Below are positions 1-6,637 of a stretch of DNA of 39,716 nucleotides, in pieces. Numbering within the stretch: position 1 is the stretch's first letter; each line of letters begins with the position of its first letter. The translations under genes and the position numbers were made by a program. The stretch is from Niveispirillum sp. SYP-B3756 (GTDB lineage Bacteria > Pseudomonadota > Alphaproteobacteria > Azospirillales > Azospirillaceae), in the NCBI RefSeq assembly GCF_009495745.1, contig NZ_WIDQ01000025.1, forward strand, positions 1 to 39,716, given 5' to 3'. The notes under the pieces were generated by a model. It was given only the letters and a program-made list of their open reading frames with translations, was not told the DNA's origin and made no database searches.

Positions 1-127
1 GGCTTGGTCAGGCTATGTAGTCGGTAGGACAGCCATACATAGAGATCCAGCGCCAGACTGCTGGCCCCAATTGCCCGGATCGCTTGCTCCAGCAGCGGGA
101 TCGGGTATTTACGCAGATTGTCGTAGA
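1..127. repeat. Terminal direct repeat, left copy (circular overlap)
   Basis: The first 127 bases are identical, as far as I can read, to the last 127 bases (39590-39716). An exact repeat of this length at both ends of a contig is the usual sign of a circular molecule assembled with a long k-mer. The repA reading frame continues without interruption when the two copies are merged, which supports an assembly overlap and not a biological terminal repeat. Confidence 0.95.
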
Positions 128-749
128 AATCCTCTGACAGCACGATGTGTTCTTCCCAGAGCGCGTCCTGGGTATCATCCGTCATCCGTACCCCGAGCTG
201 GCCGCCCTTAATGATGGTCTGCCGCATGAAACCCGGGGCGCTGTCGGGGGTTTGCTGCCAACTGAACATCACAGTGGAAGCGGCAATCCGGCGTAATTGC
301 TCGCTGACGGATGCCCGTGTCTTGCCACCAGGTGCCACGCCAATCCGTTCCAGAAAGGCATTCATGGTCCTGCCCACCTCGACCTCGCGGCTGTTGGTGC
401 GGATGGCCTGGGTTTGCAGATAAAGCATTACCAGCCGTGCATGTGCACCGAATGGGACGCCGACTTTCACCACCTCACTGCGTGTCTTGCCGGGCAGATG
501 CCCTGGACTGATGGTCAGGGTGACCTGACCAATTTCGCGCTGCCAGATGGCATCATCGCTGATTCGCTTGTGGGGTAATGCTGTGAAGGCCCAACCTGTA
601 TAGGCCCAGCCTAAATCCTCTCGTTCCCCTGCCATGACCTCGGCGGCAATATCGACGAGATGTTTTTCGTCTGGTTCAGCATAAAGCTTGGCATTCTCCT
701 TGCCATGCTGCCGGATGAGCTGATGTATCGTCCCCATGGCTGTCATCAT
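1..749 (-). CDS. repA: Plasmid replication initiator RepA, N-terminal part (continues at the right end of the window)
   Basis: Initiates plasmid replication by binding the iterons upstream of its own gene. Translating the minus strand from ATG at 749-747 gives MMTAMGTIHQLIRQHG and an open frame that leaves the window at base 1 and resumes at 39589. The joined gene is 942 nt, 313 residues, ending in TAA at 39397. The stretch reading VGVPFGAHARLVMLYLQTQA, followed by NSREVEVG and a MNAFLERIG segment, is typical of the RepA_C family (plasmid encoded RepA) of alphaproteobacterial plasmids. There is no strong ribosome binding site before the ATG; the frame is open a little further upstream, so an earlier TTG start near 770 is possible. 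An inverted iteron at 775-790 lies just upstream and could be an autoregulatory operator. Confidence 0.88.
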   Translation of the reverse strand, partial: MMTAMGTIHQLIRQHGKENAKLYAEPDEKHLVDIAAEVMAGEREDLGWAYTGWAFTALPHKRISDDAIWQREIGQVTLTISPGHLPGKTRSEVVKVGVPFGAHARLVMLYLQTQAIRTNSREVEVGRTMNAFLERIGVAPGGKTRASVSEQLRRIAASTVMFSWQQTPDSAPGFMRQTIIKGGQLGVRMTDDTQDALWEEHIVLSEDFYDNLRKYPIPLLEQAIRAIGASSLALDLYVWLSYRLHSLTK

Positions 750-774
750 GGCGCTGGCCTGTGTTGAATGCAAT

Positions 775-790
775 CGGGACTCTACTCGCG
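775..790 (-). promoter_or_regulatory. Iteron 1, inverted copy just upstream of repA
   Basis: This is the reverse complement of CGCGAGTAGAGTCCCG. It is the only copy in this orientation and lies 25 bp before the repA ATG. In iteron plasmids an inverted copy near rep commonly acts as the Rep operator; that role is inferred here. Confidence 0.8.
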
Positions 791-830
791 CAAGCTATTA
801 GAAAAACTTTTAGATTCTAACTTATAGTTA
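791..830. promoter_or_regulatory. AT-rich segment between inverted and direct iterons; candidate repA promoter or melting region
   Basis: A 40-bp block that is strongly AT-rich against a GC-rich background, lying between the inverted iteron and the direct iterons. On the minus strand it holds a TTCTAATAG stretch that could serve as a -10 region just ahead of the inverted iteron. No matched -35 is certain. An alternative is that it is the duplex-opening segment of the origin. Confidence 0.4.
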
Positions 831-853
831 CGCGAGTAGAGTCCCGGGGATAA
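831..853 (+). repeat. Iteron 2 (direct, extended)
   Basis: CGCGAGTAGAGTCCCG at 831-846 is followed by GGGATAA, an extension shared with iteron 4. Its start is 33 bp before iteron 3, three helical turns. Confidence 0.85.
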
Positions 854-863
854 GTCCGATTCG

Positions 864-879
864 CGCGAGTAGAGTCCCG
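864..879 (+). repeat. Iteron 3 (direct)
   Basis: An exact copy of CGCGAGTAGAGTCCCG. It begins 22 bp before iteron 4, two helical turns, so Rep molecules on iterons 2-4 would sit on the same face of the DNA. Confidence 0.85.
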
Positions 880-885
880 ACAAGG

Positions 886-908
886 CGCGAGTAGAGTCCC
901 GGGGATAA
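886..908 (+). repeat. Iteron 4 (direct, extended)
   Basis: An exact 16-bp copy at 886-901, followed by the same GGGATAA extension as iteron 2. The extension read on the other strand, TTATCCC, loosely resembles part of a DnaA box. Confidence 0.85.
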
Positions 909-980
909 AATTGGCTGTCGGATTTCCCAAGCGCTGCCTTATTGGCTTTTCTGACCCGAATCGCAAAACGGCGGCGGGAG

Positions 981-996
981 CGCGAGTAGAGTCCCG
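981..996 (+). repeat. Iteron 5 (direct, distant)
   Basis: An exact copy of CGCGAGTAGAGTCCCG, set 95 bp beyond the start of iteron 4 and so outside the tight helical spacing. With iterons 1-4 it marks 775-996 as the probable origin of replication. Confidence 0.85.
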
Positions 997-1188
997 ACAT
1001 TGCCCCCTTCTCGATCTGACTGCACAACAGGTTTCAATCAATCGTGCCCGTAGAGTGGAGGGAATGCGGCAGGCTCATATTAAATACCAAGCCGCGGAAA
1101 GGCTGACCTTTCGGCAGCTTGCCCGGCATCACATGGTGCCGCAAGCCAAGGGAGCCTTATGCGCCTGCCCGGCGCATGAGAGAACGGG

Positions 1189-1224
1189 CAATTACACCAT
1201 GGGGCATGTTCCATGGTGTAATTG
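1189..1224. repeat. Perfect 14-bp inverted repeat
   Basis: CAATTACACCATGG (1189-1202) and CCATGGTGTAATTG (1211-1224) are exact reverse complements separated by 8 bp. It lies about 190 bp beyond the last origin-side iteron, with no gene recognised around it. There is no T-run, so a terminator is less likely than a protein-binding or partition site. Confidence 0.75.
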
Positions 1225-1252
1225 CTATCTGTCAGCTAACAGATAGCAATTA
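1219..1252. repeat. Second perfect 14-bp inverted repeat, overlapping the first
   Basis: TAATTGCTATCTGT (1219-1232) pairs with ACAGATAGCAATTA (1239-1252) around a 6-bp loop. Its left arm overlaps the right arm of the preceding inverted repeat, so the two hairpins exclude each other. The word CAGATAG also occurs at the parA-upstream site (37406-37412) and in the 39280-39317 palindrome. Confidence 0.75.
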
Positions 1253-1273
1253 ATTATCAAATTAGTATCTAAC

Positions 1274-1281
1274 TGATATCA
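1274..1281. promoter_or_regulatory. CTGATATCA-family site, origin side
   Basis: TGATATCA preceded by C, in an AT-rich stretch. Read on the minus strand it continues as TGATATCAGTTAGATACTAA, close to the parA-upstream site TGATATCAGATAG. It is one of five non-coding members of a site family in the plasmid backbone. Confidence 0.5.
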
Positions 1282-1481
1282 TACTAGCTACCAGGGTCCT
1301 GCCGCTGATCCGGTCATGATGCTTCAAAGGGGCCTTGTCGGGGCATAGAGGCAGGTATGGCGGGATCTATTACCAGTGGACTATGTGCCTGTTCGGGTTG
1401 AGAAGGTTCGGGATCTGGGTTGCCCTGCGCCTGAGGTTGCGGTTCGGTTGATGCTGGCCGGAATGCTGCTGGGCATCGTTC

Positions 1482-1555
1482 ATGCGCAGCAGCCGTATCC
1501 GCGTCGAAGGCTACCATGGTGAGGCCAAGACCTGGCACGGGCTAGGGTGGGCCAT
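1482..1555 (+). pseudogene. Remnant of a transposase C-terminal region
   Basis: The frame reads RIRVEGYHGEAKTWHGLGWA, which resembles the C-terminal VEG.HGEAK..HGL..A segment of IS1182/IS5-type transposases. A TGA stop lies about 30 bp upstream in the same frame, and after about residue 24 the similarity ends. No start, no terminal inverted repeats and no other transposase part are visible. This would be a decayed scrap marking the join between the origin region and the kdp cargo. A chance resemblance cannot be excluded because only about 20 residues match from memory. Confidence 0.4.
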
Positions 1556-1799
1556 CCACCGCCGCCGCCCTTGGTACCCTGTTCCACAGCTTATATCCGT
1601 CCTTGCGCAACCTGTTCCGGGACGACCTTGCCCCTTGCCGCTGCTTCACGGACCATCAGGCGCTGGGCGATGAAAGCTATTGCCCGCCGCAGCTTGTTGT
1701 CCGTAACCACGGGTTTGCGGCGGTGGCGTGTTGGAGGCCGGCGACTGCCGGCCCGCGCCGCGTGGCGCACAAGACTGCGCTCCGCTGGGGGGCCGCGTT

Positions 1800-1816
1800 T
1801 TTATGCGGTCTTTATG
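1800..1816 (+). promoter_or_regulatory. Candidate KdpE-binding repeats upstream of kdp
   Basis: TTTATG occurs at 1800-1805 and again at 1811-1816, exactly 11 bp apart. OmpR-family regulators such as KdpE bind tandem half sites one helical turn apart, and the E. coli kdp site is T-rich. The position, about 80 bp before the first small ORF, suits an activator site. This is inference from spacing and base content only. Confidence 0.3.
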
Positions 1817-1897
1817 TTGTTCCCGCAAAGCCCGTCTCGATCCTTTACGCGGTAACCGTCCATCCTGGCCCCTGGAAAACACCTTCCGGGGGAACCC

Positions 1898-1981
1898 ATG
1901 CTCGACCTCGTCTTCCTGGCCGCCATTCTGGCGGCCTTCGCCCTGTTCGCCGGCTTGACCCATGGCTGCGAGCGGCTTTGA
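1898..1981 (+). CDS. 27-residue putative membrane peptide ahead of kdpF
   Basis: ATG at 1898 follows a purine-rich CCGGGGGAA. The product is MLDLVFLAAILAAFALFAGL followed by THGCERL: one hydrophobic helix of about 18 residues and a short polar tail ending in CERL. The TGA at 1979-1981 is 12 bp before kdpF. I recall similar tiny single-helix ORFs with a C-terminal CERL-like end just upstream of kdpF in other bacteria, usually left unannotated, but I cannot check this here. It may be a small accessory of the Kdp complex; its function is unknown. It is too short for ordinary gene callers. Confidence 0.6.
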   Translation: MLDLVFLAAILAAFALFAGLTHGCERL

Positions 1982-1993
1982 GGGGGGCACATC

Positions 1994-2083
1994 ATGGCTT
2001 TCGATCTGATCACCGGCGGCCTGGTTGCTGCCGGCCTGTTGGCCTATCTGGTCTATGCGCTGCTGCGCCCGGAGGCGTTTTGA
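1994..2083 (+). CDS. kdpF: KdpF, small stabilising subunit of the K+-transporting ATPase
   Basis: Product of 29 residues: [20 protein letters not shown] followed by YALLRPEAF. The GYLVYALL..E.F ending is the classic KdpF pattern, a single membrane helix that stabilises the KdpABC complex in the inner membrane. The start ATG follows AGGGGGG at a good distance. Its TGA ends 4 bp before the kdpA ATG at 2088, so the genes are surely co-transcribed. Confidence 0.93.
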   Translation: MAFDLITGGLVAAGLLAYLVYALLRPEAF

Positions 2084-2087
2084 CATC

Positions 2088-3827
2088 ATGACCGCCGATG
2101 GCATTTTACAAATCCTGTTCACCCTGGCCCTGCTGGCCCTGCTGACGCCGCTGTTCGGCGGCTATATGGCCCGCGTCTTTGACGGGGAACGCACCTGGCT
2201 CAGCCCGCTGGTCGGCCCCGTCGAACGCGGGCTTTACCGTCTGGCCGGCATTGATCCGGCCAAGGAACAGCACTGGACCGGCTATACGCTGGCCCTGCTT
2301 TCCTTCAACCTGCTGGGTTTGCTGCTGCTTTATGCCGTGTTGCGCTTGCAGGCCTGGTTGCCGCTGAACCCGGCGGGTCTGGGGGCGGTCAGCCCCGATC
2401 TGGCCTTCAACACGGCCATCAGCTTTGTCAGCAACACCAACTGGCAGGCCTATGGCGGGGAGAGCACGCTCTCCTATTTCTCCCAGATGGTGGGGCTGAC
2501 GGTACAGAATTTCGTCTCTGCCGCCACCGGCTTTGCCGTGGCGGTGGCGCTGATCCGCGGCTTTGCCCGCCGGTCGGGCCGCACTGTGGGCAATTTCTGG
2601 GCCGACCTGGTGCGGGCGACACTCTATGTGCTGCTGCCGCTGGCCTTCATCTCCGCCATCTTCCTGGTCTGGCAGGGCGTGCCGCAGAATTTCGGGGCCT
2701 ATGTCAGCGCCAATACGCTGGAAGGGGCCCAACAGATATTGGCGCAGGGGCCGGTGGCCAGCCAGATTGCCATCAAGCAACTGGGCTCCAATGGCGGCGG
2801 CTTCTTCAATGCCAATGCCGCCCACCCGTATGAGAATACGACCGCCCTGTCGAACCTGCTGCAAACGCTCTATCTGCTGCTGCTGGCCTCCGCCCTGGTC
2901 TACAGCTTCGGGCGCATGGTGCGGGACAAGCGGCAGGGCTGGGCCATCTGGGCTGCCATGTCCATCATGCTGGTCACCGGCATCGGCGTCACCTATTGGG
3001 CCGAGGCGCAGGGCAACCCCGCCATCGCCGCCCTGGGCGTCAATGACACGGCCAGCGACAGCAACAGCGGCGGCAATATGGAAGGCAAGGAGGTCCGCTT
3101 CGGCACCGCCCTGTCATCGCTCTGGGCCGTCAGCACCACGGCCGCCTCCAACGGCTCCGTCAATGCCATGCATGACAGTTTCACTCCCATCGGCGGCATG
3201 GTGCCGATGGTCAATATCATGTTGGGCGAGGTGATCTTCGGCGGGGTAGGGGCCGGGCTTTACGGCATGTTGGTCTTTGTCATCCTGGCCGTCTTCATCG
3301 CCGGGCTGATGGTGGGCCGCACGCCGGAATATCTGGGCAAGAAGATCGAGGCCAAGGAGATCAAGCTGGCCGTGATTGCCGTGCTGGTCTACCCCCTCTG
3401 TATTCTGGGCGGGGCGGCGCTGACCGCCGTGATCCCGTCGGCCCTGGCCAGTGTCGCCAATGCCGGGCCGCACGGGCTGTCGGAAATCCTTTATGCCTAT
3501 GCGTCGGGCACCGGCAATAACGGCTCGGCCTTTGGCGGCTTCAGCGCCAACACGCCTTATCACAACAGTATGATCGGGCTGGCCATGCTGCTGGGACGCT
3601 TTGCCGTGATCGTGCCGACGCTGGCCATTGCCGGGTCGCTGGTCACCAAGAAGACCCTGCCGGCCAGTGCCGGCACCTTCCCCACCCATGGCGGCCTGTT
3701 CATCGGCCTGCTGATCGCCACCATCGTCATTGTCGGCGGCCTCACCTTCTTCCCGGCCCTGGCGCTTGGCCCCATTGCCGAGCATCTCAGCCTGCAGGCC
3801 GGTACCCTGTTCGGAGCCATCCCATGA
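2088..3827 (+). CDS. kdpA: KdpA, potassium-binding and translocating subunit
   Basis: Integral membrane protein of 579 residues (E. coli KdpA is 557) forming the K+ channel-like part of the Kdp P-type ATPase. All four pore-loop regions are visible: [50 protein letters not shown] and [20 protein letters not shown]. Many hydrophobic helices lie between them. The start [10 protein letters not shown] is preferred to an upstream ATG at 2025 because the latter lies inside kdpF. The gene overlaps kdpB by 4 bp (ATGA), indicating translational coupling. Confidence 0.97.
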   Translation: MTADGILQILFTLALLALLTPLFGGYMARVFDGERTWLSPLVGPVERGLYRLAGIDPAKEQHWTGYTLALLSFNLLGLLLLYAVLRLQAWLPLNPAGLGAVSPDLAFNTAISFVSNTNWQAYGGESTLSYFSQMVGLTVQNFVSAATGFAVAVALIRGFARRSGRTVGNFWADLVRATLYVLLPLAFISAIFLVWQGVPQNFGAYVSANTLEGAQQILAQGPVASQIAIKQLGSNGGGFFNANAAHPYENTTALSNLLQTLYLLLLASALVYSFGRMVRDKRQGWAIWAAMSIMLVTGIGVTYWAEAQGNPAIAALGVNDTASDSNSGGNMEGKEVRFGTALSSLWAVSTTAASNGSVNAMHDSFTPIGGMVPMVNIMLGEVIFGGVGAGLYGMLVFVILAVFIAGLMVGRTPEYLGKKIEAKEIKLAVIAVLVYPLCILGGAALTAVIPSALASVANAGPHGLSEILYAYASGTGNNGSAFGGFSANTPYHNSMIGLAMLLGRFAVIVPTLAIAGSLVTKKTLPASAGTFPTHGGLFIGLLIATIVIVGGLTFFPALALGPIAEHLSLQAGTLFGAIP

Positions 3828-5872
3828 TGAATTCCAGCAATGCCACCTTGCTGGACGGCCGCATCGCCGCCCAGGCCGTGGGCGTGGCTTTCCGCAAACT
3901 GGACCCGCGCCTGTTGTTCCGCAACCCGGTGATGTTCGTCACCGCCATTGTCGCCCTGTTGACCAGTCTGATCTTTGTCCGCGACCTGATCCAGGGGGGC
4001 GAGGTGCTGCTGACCGGGCAGATTGCCGCCTGGCTGTGGTTCACCGTGCTGTTCGCCAATTTCGCCGAGGCGGTGGCCGAGGGGCGCGGCAAGGCCCAGG
4101 CCGCCAGCCTGCGCCGCACCCGCACAGAGACCATGGCCAAGAAGCTGGCCGCCATCGATGCGGCCGGTTGGGACAATGTGGCGGCCGACAGCCTGCGGGC
4201 CGGCGATCTGGTGCTGGTGGAAGCCGGCGACACCATCCCCGGTGACGGGGAGGTGGTGGACGGCATTGCCACCGTCAATGAAAGTGCGATCACCGGTGAA
4301 TCCGCCCCGGTGATCCGGGAAAGCGGCGGCGACCGCTCGGCCGTCACCGGTGGCACGCTGGTGGTGTCTGACCGCATCGTGGTGCGCATCACCGCCAATC
4401 CGGGTGAAAGCTTCCTGGACCGGATGATCGCCCTGGTGGAAGGGGCCAAGCGCCAGAAGACACCCAACGAGATTGCCCTGACCATCCTGCTGGTCGGCAT
4501 GACCATCATCTTCCTGCTGGTGACGGTCACCTTGCAGGCCTTTGCCAGCTATACCGGCTTTCTGATCCCGGTGGTGTTTCTGGTGGCGCTGCTGGTCACC
4601 TTGATCCCCACCACCATTGGCGGGCTGCTGTCCGCCATTGGCATTGCCGGCATGGACCGGCTGGTGAAATTCAATGTCATCGCCAAATCCGGCCGCGCGG
4701 TGGAGGCGGCAGGTGATATCGATGTGCTGCTGCTGGACAAGACCGGCACCATCACGCTGGGCAACCGGCAGGCGGCCGAATTCCTGCCCCTGACCGGCGT
4801 GCAGGAACATGAGCTGGCGGAAGCCTCGCTTCTGGCCTCCCTGGCGGATGAGACGCCGGAAGGCCGTTCCATCGTGGCGCTGGCCCGCCAGCGCGCCGGC
4901 ATCGCCCTGCCAGCCGACCGCGCCGGCATGGTCTTTGTTGCCTTCACCGCACAAACCCGGATGAGCGGGGTTGATCTGGGGGACCGGCGCATCCGCAAGG
5001 GGGCCGTTGACCGGATGCGGGCCTGGATGGAGGAACAGGCCAGCCTTGGCCCGGCCCAGACCCGCGAGCTGACGGGGCTGGTGGAACGGGTGGCCAAGGC
5101 CGGCGGCACGCCGCTGGTGGTGGCCGATGGCCGCCGCCTGCTGGGGGTGATTTACCTGAAGGATATCGTCAAGCCCGGCATCCGGGAGCGGTTCGCCATC
5201 CTGCGGCAGATGGGCATCCGCACGGTGATGATCACCGGCGACAATCCGCTGACCGCCGCCGCCATTGCCGCCGAAGCCGGGGTTGATGATTTCCTGGCCG
5301 AGGCGACGCCGGAACTGAAGCTGGAACGTATCCGCCAGTATCAGGCAGAGGGGCGGCTGGTCGCCATGTGCGGCGACGGTTCCAACGATGCCCCGGCTCT
5401 GGCCCAGGCGGATGTCGGCGTGGCGATGAATACCGGCACCCAGGCGGCACGCGAGGCCGGCAATATGGTCGATCTGGACAGCGACCCGACCAAGCTGATC
5501 GAGATCGTCATGATCGGCAAACAATTGCTGATGAGCCGGGGGGCGCTGACCACCTTTTCCATTGCCAATGATGTGGCGAAATATTTCGCCATCATCCCGG
5601 CCTTGTTCGTGACTGCCTATCCGCCCTTGCAGGCGCTCAACATCATGGCGCTGCACAGCCCGGCCAGCGCCATCCTGTCGGCCATCATCTTCAATGCCCT
5701 GGTGATCATCTTCCTGATCCCGCTGGCATTGAAGGGGGTGCGCTATCGCCCGGCCCCGGCCGCCAGCCTGCTGGCCCGCAATCTGCTGCTCTATGGGCTG
5801 GGCGGTCTGGTGGTGCCCTTCCTGGGCATCAAGCTGATCGATCTGGCCGTCACCGCGCTGGGGCTGGTGTAG
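3824..5872 (+). CDS. kdpB: KdpB, catalytic P-type ATPase subunit
   Basis: Energises K+ import by ATP hydrolysis with a phospho-aspartate intermediate. It is 682 residues, the same length as E. coli KdpB. The actuator TGES motif begins at residue 157, the phosphorylation motif DKTGT has D305, and the hinge motif GDGSNDAP begins at residue 517. The nucleotide domain KGA motif is at RKGAVDRM. Membrane segments flank these domains. The start overlaps the kdpA stop. All key residues are present, so the enzyme looks functional. Confidence 0.98.
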   Translation: MMNSSNATLLDGRIAAQAVGVAFRKLDPRLLFRNPVMFVTAIVALLTSLIFVRDLIQGGEVLLTGQIAAWLWFTVLFANFAEAVAEGRGKAQAASLRRTRTETMAKKLAAIDAAGWDNVAADSLRAGDLVLVEAGDTIPGDGEVVDGIATVNESAITGESAPVIRESGGDRSAVTGGTLVVSDRIVVRITANPGESFLDRMIALVEGAKRQKTPNEIALTILLVGMTIIFLLVTVTLQAFASYTGFLIPVVFLVALLVTLIPTTIGGLLSAIGIAGMDRLVKFNVIAKSGRAVEAAGDIDVLLLDKTGTITLGNRQAAEFLPLTGVQEHELAEASLLASLADETPEGRSIVALARQRAGIALPADRAGMVFVAFTAQTRMSGVDLGDRRIRKGAVDRMRAWMEEQASLGPAQTRELTGLVERVAKAGGTPLVVADGRRLLGVIYLKDIVKPGIRERFAILRQMGIRTVMITGDNPLTAAAIAAEAGVDDFLAEATPELKLERIRQYQAEGRLVAMCGDGSNDAPALAQADVGVAMNTGTQAAREAGNMVDLDSDPTKLIEIVMIGKQLLMSRGALTTFSIANDVAKYFAIIPALFVTAYPPLQALNIMALHSPASAILSAIIFNALVIIFLIPLALKGVRYRPAPAASLLARNLLLYGLGGLVVPFLGIKLIDLAVTALGLV

Positions 5873-5907
5873 GGGGCGGTGGCGTCTTCCGTCTTTCGCA
5901 CCCTTTT

Positions 5908-5995
5908 ACCGTCACCCATGCTGTGGCCGGGGTCCAGGGGCCACAAGCGCTTCGCTCTACGATGCTGGACCCCGGCCTTCGCCGGGGTGACGGAA
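5908..5995. repeat. Composite palindromic repeat between kdpB and kdpC
   Basis: A nested inverted repeat in the 168-bp gap inside the kdp operon. The outer arms are CCGTCACC (5909-5916) and GGTGACGG (5986-5993). The middle arms are GGCCGGGGTCCAG (5925-5937) and CTGGACCCCGGCC (5965-5977). The right half also folds as CCCCGGC-CTTC-GCCGGGG (5971-5988 region). The words GTCACCCC..CCGGGGTCCAG are typical of a dispersed palindromic element common in alphaproteobacterial intergenic regions. It may stabilise the upstream mRNA or dampen expression of the distal genes. Confidence 0.7.
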
Positions 5996-6040
5996 AAATA
6001 CGAAGAAGAACAAAGAGCCCCCCTCAGGAGAACCCCAATC

Positions 6041-6625
6041 ATGCTTTCCCATTTCCGCCCCGCCGTCACCCTGCTGCTGGGGCTCACCGTCCTGACCGGT
6101 ATTGCCTATCCGCTTTCCGTCACCGGGGTTGCCAAGCTGGCCTTTCCCGATCAGGCGGAAGGCAGCCTGATCCGCCGGCCCGATGGCAGCGTGCTGGGCT
6201 CCGCCCTGGTCGGCCAGGGTTTCACCCGGCCGGATTATTTCTGGTCGCGCCCGTCGGCCGCCGGCAAGGGCTATGATGCGGCCAATTCCGGGGCAACCAA
6301 TCTCGGCCCCTCCAGTGCGGCCCTGGTCGATCAGGTGTCCAAGCGGGTGGCAGCCCTGAAGGCGGCCAACCCCGACGCGGTGGGCCCGGTGCCGGTCGAT
6401 CTGGTGACCAGCAGCGCCAGCGGGCTGGACCCCCATATCTCCCCCGCCGCCGCCCTCTGGCAGGCGCCGCGCGTGGCGGCGGCGCGCGGCTTGTCGCTGG
6501 CGCAGGTGCAGTCGCTGATCAGCGGCGCCACACAGGGCCGCACCCTGGGCTTTCTGGGCGAACCGGCGGTCAATGTGCTAAAGCTCAACCTTGCGCTTGA
6601 TGCCGTGAAGACGGCAGGCGGCTGA
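6041..6625 (+). CDS. kdpC: KdpC, K+-transporting ATPase subunit C
   Basis: A 194-residue protein (E. coli 190) with one N-terminal membrane helix (VTLLLGLTVLTGIAYPLSVT) and a periplasmic domain. Family motifs are clear: GSALVGQGFTRPDYFWSRPS, then SGASNLGPSS-like SGATNLGPSSAAL, and ASGLDPHISPAAA. It assists ATP binding and complex assembly. A good AGGAG lies 10 bp before ATG 6041, so this start is chosen over the longer frame that runs into the palindromic repeat. The gene begins 168 bp after kdpB and ends 12 bp before kdpD. Confidence 0.96.
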   Translation: MLSHFRPAVTLLLGLTVLTGIAYPLSVTGVAKLAFPDQAEGSLIRRPDGSVLGSALVGQGFTRPDYFWSRPSAAGKGYDAANSGATNLGPSSAALVDQVSKRVAALKAANPDAVGPVPVDLVTSSASGLDPHISPAAALWQAPRVAAARGLSLAQVQSLISGATQGRTLGFLGEPAVNVLKLNLALDAVKTAGG

Positions 6626-6637
6626 TTTTCTCCCGTG

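Larger units (their letters stand above)
1282..1897. other. Long intergenic stretch between the origin and the kdp operon
   Basis: Apart from the short transposase-like remnant at 1482-1555 I recognise no gene here. There is a GC-rich 7-bp stem at 1736-1753 (GGCCGGC, loop GACT, GCCGGCC) without a T-run, and a paired TTTATG motif at 1800-1816. Open frames on both strands are Pro/Arg-rich and look like chance products of GC-rich DNA. The last part must carry the kdp promoter. Confidence 0.5.

Noticed and set aside
782-1027. An 81-codon minus-strand frame with repeated GLYSR words
   Set aside because: The repeated peptide is simply the translation of the iterons. The frame overlaps the origin and has no family resemblance.
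911-1246. A 111-codon plus-strand frame across the origin
   Set aside because: It runs through iteron 5 and the inverted repeats at 1189-1252, and its composition is not protein-like. It is a chance frame.
1314-1538. A 74-codon minus-strand Pro-rich frame
   Set aside because: No start signal, no recognised motif, and it lies antisense to the transposase-like remnant. It is not supported as a gene.
3560-5656. A 698-codon minus-strand frame opposite kdpA and kdpB
   Set aside because: It is a shadow of GC-rich coding DNA, rich in His, Gln and Gly. The plus-strand kdp genes have all family motifs.
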